Translations under genes and position numbers: made by a program
Source of the DNA: Thermoanaerobacter thermocopriae JCM 7501
GTDB lineage: Bacteria > Bacillota > Thermoanaerobacteria > Thermoanaerobacterales > Thermoanaerobacteraceae
NCBI RefSeq assembly: GCF_001310975.1
Contig: NZ_BAZY01000022.1
Location: forward strand, 1-38,358
Length of the DNA stretch: 38,358 bases
Direction: 5' to 3'
Notes under the pieces: model-generated
The model's input: the letters and a program-made list of their open reading frames with translations, nothing else
Told to the model about the DNA's origin: nothing
Database searches by the model: none
Shown: positions 35,560 through 38,358 of the stretch, in pieces
Position numbering within the stretch: position 1 is the stretch's first letter
How the letters are laid out: each line of letters begins with the position of its first letter

Positions 35560-36401
35560 TCAAGTTATAGTGTTTCGATATTTTCTTGCATCTTCAAGAA
35601 ATTTTTGTATACTGTCAATATCATCATTTTCTAAATAACAAATAAAGTCACTTAGGACTTCCTTGTAATTTTTTAGTAAGTCCAAAATAATTTCTTTGTT
35701 TGTGCAAATTATGTCTTTCCATATTTCAGTCTGAGACAAGGCAATTCGCGTAGTATCTTTAAACCCACCAGCTGCGTATTTAAAAGCTTCACTGCATTTA
35801 TGATAAGCAAAATTTGTAAGTATAGCAGAAATTATATGAGGTACATGGCTTATAACTCCTACAATGGCATCGTGTTTATTATAATCCATAATTACCGGTT
35901 TCGCACCTATTTTTATTATCACTTCATCTATAAATAATTCCAAAATATCTTCCTTTACAATATCAGAAGGTGTCAACAAATAATTTGAATTGACAAATAA
36001 ATCTGCATCAGCGTTATCATAACCTGCTTTCTCTGTGCCAGCCATAGGATGACCCCCGATGAAAAAAATTTCATCGGGTAAAATTTTTGCACCTCTTCCA
36101 TTATGACTTTTTTTGTACTTCCAACGTCCGTTACAATGCAGCCTCTTTTTAAATAAGGAATTATATTTTTTACGCTTTCAACAACTTTTCCAACAGGTGT
36201 GCATATAAAAACTACATCAGTATCTACTTGAAAATCAAGGTGTGTCATACCATAAGAAATTACTCCCTCTTCCAACGCTTTGCGTAAATTGTCTCTGTTT
36301 ATATCAACAGCAATAATATTTATATCTGTATATTTTTTTAGTGCTTTTGCCAATGACCCTCCTATAAGACCCAATCCTATAATAACCGCTTTTCTTATCA
36401 T
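35560..36401 (-). CDS. tyrA: Prephenate dehydrogenase, one frameshift
   Basis: NAD-dependent oxidative decarboxylation of prephenate to 4-hydroxyphenylpyruvate. The N-terminal Rossmann motif is [17 protein letters not shown], followed by [34 protein letters not shown]. The frame breaks near 36075: CCCGATGAA should be CCCGGATGAA, giving [26 protein letters not shown], the conserved GGHPMAGTE block. The C-terminal helical dimer domain ([20 protein letters not shown]) is intact. Repaired length 280 residues with no ACT domain, so feedback by tyrosine through ACT is unlikely. The ATG overlaps the aroF stop (ATGA). Confidence 0.94.
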
Positions 36402-37414
36402 GAAAAATCCCGTCCTACCGCTTTAGCAATAACCTTTATATCCTCACACAAAGCCTCAAAATTTTCAGGAGTAAGAGATTGAGCCCCATCAGATAAAGCA
36501 TTTTTGGGATCGGGATGTACCTCAATAATGAGACCATCAGCTCCTGCTGCTATAGCAGCTTTAGCCATAGGAGCTACAAGGTCCCATTTACCAGTGCCAT
36601 GACTAGGGTCAACAACTATAGGTAAGTGGCTTAATTTTTTTATGGCTGGAACTGCACTTAAATCTAAGGTATTTCGCGTATAAGTTTCAAAAGTCCTTAT
36701 TCCTCTTTCACAAAGGATAACGTCCTTATTGCCTTCATTTAGAATATACTCAGCAGCACTTAGCCATTCTCCTAATGTTGCAGCAAGCCCTCTCTTCAAT
36801 AACACAGGCTTATTTATTTTACCTACTGCTTTAAGTAATGAGAAATTCTGCATATTTCTCGCACCTATCTGAAGAACATCAGCATATTGCGCCACCAGTT
36901 CAACTGAATGAACATCCATGACTTCTGTCACAATCTTGAGTCCGGTAAGCTGCTTTGCTTCCTGAAGCATTTTTAAGCCTTCTTCTTCAAGCCCTTGGAA
37001 GGAATAAGGAGATGTTCTCGGTTTAAATGCCCCTCCTCTTAAAAATTGAGCTCCTGCTTTTTTAACCGCCATAGCACTTTCAAAGAGTTGCTCTCTGCTT
37101 TCTACTGCACAAGGTCCTGCCATTATAACTATGTTGCTTCCACCTATTTTTACCCCTTCTACTTCCACAATGGTGGGCTCTGGTTTAAAAATTCTGCTGG
37201 CCAGTTTGTAAGGTTCTACAATAGGAATAACTTTTTCAACACCTTCCATCATTTCAATAGCCTTACCTTCCAATTTTTTCTTATCTCCAATGACACCTAT
37301 GACTATCTTTTCCTCACCTTTTGAAATGTGGTAACCTAAACCGAGAGATGTTAAAAGATTTGTAATATCAGAGATTTGCTTATCAGTAGCATCAATATTC
37401 ATAACAATTACCAT
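36398..37414 (-). CDS. aroF: 3-deoxy-7-phosphoheptulonate (DAHP) synthase, type I-beta
   Basis: First step of the shikimate pathway (PEP plus erythrose-4-phosphate). About 338 residues. An N-terminal ferredoxin-like regulatory domain (about 1-70, [21 protein letters not shown]), as in Thermotoga, precedes the TIM barrel with [50 protein letters not shown] and [13 protein letters not shown]. The N-terminal domain mediates feedback by aromatic amino acids in relatives. The ATG at 37414 lies 8 bases after GGAGG; the upstream ATG at 37429 overlaps this site. Confidence 0.95.
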   Translation of the reverse strand: MVIVMNIDATDKQISDITNLLTSLGLGYHISKGEEKIVIGVIGDKKKLEGKAIEMMEGVEKVIPIVEPYKLASRIFKPEPTIVEVEGVKIGGSNIVIMAGPCAVESREQLFESAMAVKKAGAQFLRGGAFKPRTSPYSFQGLEEEGLKMLQEAKQLTGLKIVTEVMDVHSVELVAQYADVLQIGARNMQNFSLLKAVGKINKPVLLKRGLAATLGEWLSAAEYILNEGNKDVILCERGIRTFETYTRNTLDLSAVPAIKKLSHLPIVVDPSHGTGKWDLVAPMAKAAIAAGADGLIIEVHPDPKNALSDGAQSLTPENFEALCEDIKVIAKAVGRDFS

Positions 37415-37438
37415 TTCCAATTCCTCCATTCTACCGTT

Positions 37439-38262
37439 CTACTTAAATTTAGGATATGAACCTAACACTTTTAAAAAATCCGTTCTACTTTTTAACTCTT
37501 CTAAGGCACTCTTTACTATTTCATCTTCTCTATGCCCCTCAATGTCCACCCAAAAAACATATTCCCCAAGTTTTTTCCTTGAAGGTCGTGACTCTATTTT
37601 CGTCATATTGATTTCTTTGTTGGCCAAAACCCCTAAAGCGTTATATAAACTGCCTGGAACATTTGGAACAGAAAAAACTATTGACGTCTTGTCTTTCCCT
37701 GTGATAACCCCGTCCTTTTGAGAAAGGACCAAAAACCTTGTATAATTTTCTTTTACATCTTGTATGTCCCTATCAATTATTCTCATGCCGTAAATAACGG
37801 CTGCTCTTTCAGGGCCTATCGCCACTACCCCAGGTTTAGATTTGACACCTAAGACTGCTTGAGCAGTACTGTCTGTAGCTTTTACTTCCGCATTGGGAAA
37901 TTTTTTAAATATATATTCCCTACACTGAGCAATTGCCTGCTGATGAGAAAGTATGCAATGTACATCTTTAAATTCAACTGGAACATCCGAAATCAAGCAA
38001 TGAGAAATAGGTATTATCACTTCTCCTTTTATCATTATCCCATTTGCGTCGTTTATCAGCATATCTACAGCAACATTTACAGAACCTTCAATAGAGTTTT
38101 CAATAGGAATTACTGCCTCTTCGCACAAGCCATCGCTTATGCAATTTATGACCTCCGGAATGGTGTTAAACTCTACAACTTCACAATTTTTAACACTTTG
38201 TGTGTATTTTATGACAGCTTCTTCAGAAAATGTTCCTTTAGGACCAAATAGCCAATTTTCAT
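37439..38262 (-). CDS. pheA: Prephenate dehydratase, cryptic frameshift near start
   Basis: Converts prephenate to phenylpyruvate. The catalytic domain shows VEFNTIPEVINCISDGLCEEAVIPIENSIEGSV and ENYTRFLVL, and a C-terminal ACT domain shows PNVPGSLYNALGVLANKEINMTKIESRPSR for phenylalanine feedback. The apparent long frame starts oddly (MLDENWLFGPKG). The family start MKIGYLGPKGTFSEEA appears from ATG 38262 if one G is restored near 38244 (TTTGGTCC to TTTGGGTCC), with GGGGGT seven bases upstream. That gives 274 residues, the usual length. First gene of the aromatic operon. Confidence 0.93.
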
Positions 38263-38294
38263 CCAACACCCCCTCAACTTATAATATTGGTGAT

Positions 38295-38323
38295 ATTTTA
38301 ATACTTTGCATAAGTAAAGTCAA
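38295..38323 (-). promoter_or_regulatory. Promoter of the pheA-aroF-tyrA-aroA operon
   Basis: Minus-strand TTGACT (38318-38323), a 17-base spacer and TAAAAT (38295-38300). Transcription would begin about 25 bases before the pheA ATG, leaving no room for a T-box or attenuator leader. Confidence 0.65.
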
Positions 38324-38358
38324 GTAAATTTTTCATAAATTCTAAAAAAGATGAAGAA

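Overview
The window (AT-rich, encoded proteins full of Lys/Glu/Ile) looks like a chromosomal segment from a thermophilic, spore-forming, anaerobic Firmicute, most probably Thermoanaerobacter or a close relative. The reasons are the SCIFF ranthipeptide locus of Clostridia, the bofC/ruvCAB/queA/tgt/yajC/secD order shared with Bacillus and Clostridia, sporulation-type proteins (SpoIID-like, BofC, SleB-like hydrolase) and c-di-AMP and Mn2+ riboswitches. The genus assignment is inference. There is no phage, transposase or CRISPR array. Most of the content is conserved housekeeping.

Layout. Positions 1-9871 are a long leftward cluster: ruvC-ruvA-ruvB-DUF2905-spoIID-like-queA-tgt-yajC, a terminator, then a TIGR04086 membrane protein, scfA (SCIFF peptide), scfB (radical-SAM maturase), a gamma-carbonic-anhydrase-like protein and secD, which runs off the left edge. 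Positions 9925-10246 hold the strangest DNA of the window: a 264-bp non-coding, GC-rich, hairpin-like element with imperfect terminal inverted repeats, inserted between bofC and ruvC and flanked by 29-bp exact direct repeats that each contain the bofC stop codon and terminator. Positions 10244-17557 carry bofC, cheW, yebC, cysK, two half-size TSUP transporter genes, a CoA-binding protein, a YigZ protein, a degenerate Nudix protein, DUF3189 and hflX. Positions 17711-24000 carry tRNA-Leu(CAA), a COG3044 ABC-class ATPase, a large corrinoid-activation (RACo-like) iron-sulfur protein and a PLP decarboxylase with a long structured leader. Positions 24096-28912 carry a ccdA-tlpA thiol-redox pair, a PaaK-like adenylate-forming enzyme, and a ROK regulator with nagB. 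Positions 29059-32987 carry a two-component system flanked by three SHOCT mini-proteins, then a Mn2+ riboswitch controlling a UPF0016 exporter. Positions 33040-38323 carry a c-di-AMP riboswitch with a LysM/SleB-type wall hydrolase, a small zinc-ribbon protein, and the aromatic operon pheA-aroF-tyrA-aroA with its own promoter.

A dominant technical feature is that at least eleven genes (secD, tgt, spoIID-like, TSUP-1, hflX, tlpA, ccdA, sensor kinase, UPF0016, tyrA, pheA) carry frameshifts, thirteen events in all. Every one is best explained by loss of one base (two in ccdA) from a short mononucleotide run, and each repaired reading frame gives a full-length family member whose length is a whole number of codons. 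Because essential genes are hit, I read these as sequencing or assembly deletions and give coordinates for the repaired genes.

Working together: the left cluster couples Holliday-junction resolution, queuosine-tRNA synthesis and Sec export. The right cluster converts DAHP-pathway intermediates to Phe and Tyr precursors. Metal and envelope homeostasis is represented by the Met-rich sensor kinase, the Mn2+ exporter and the c-di-AMP-controlled hydrolase.
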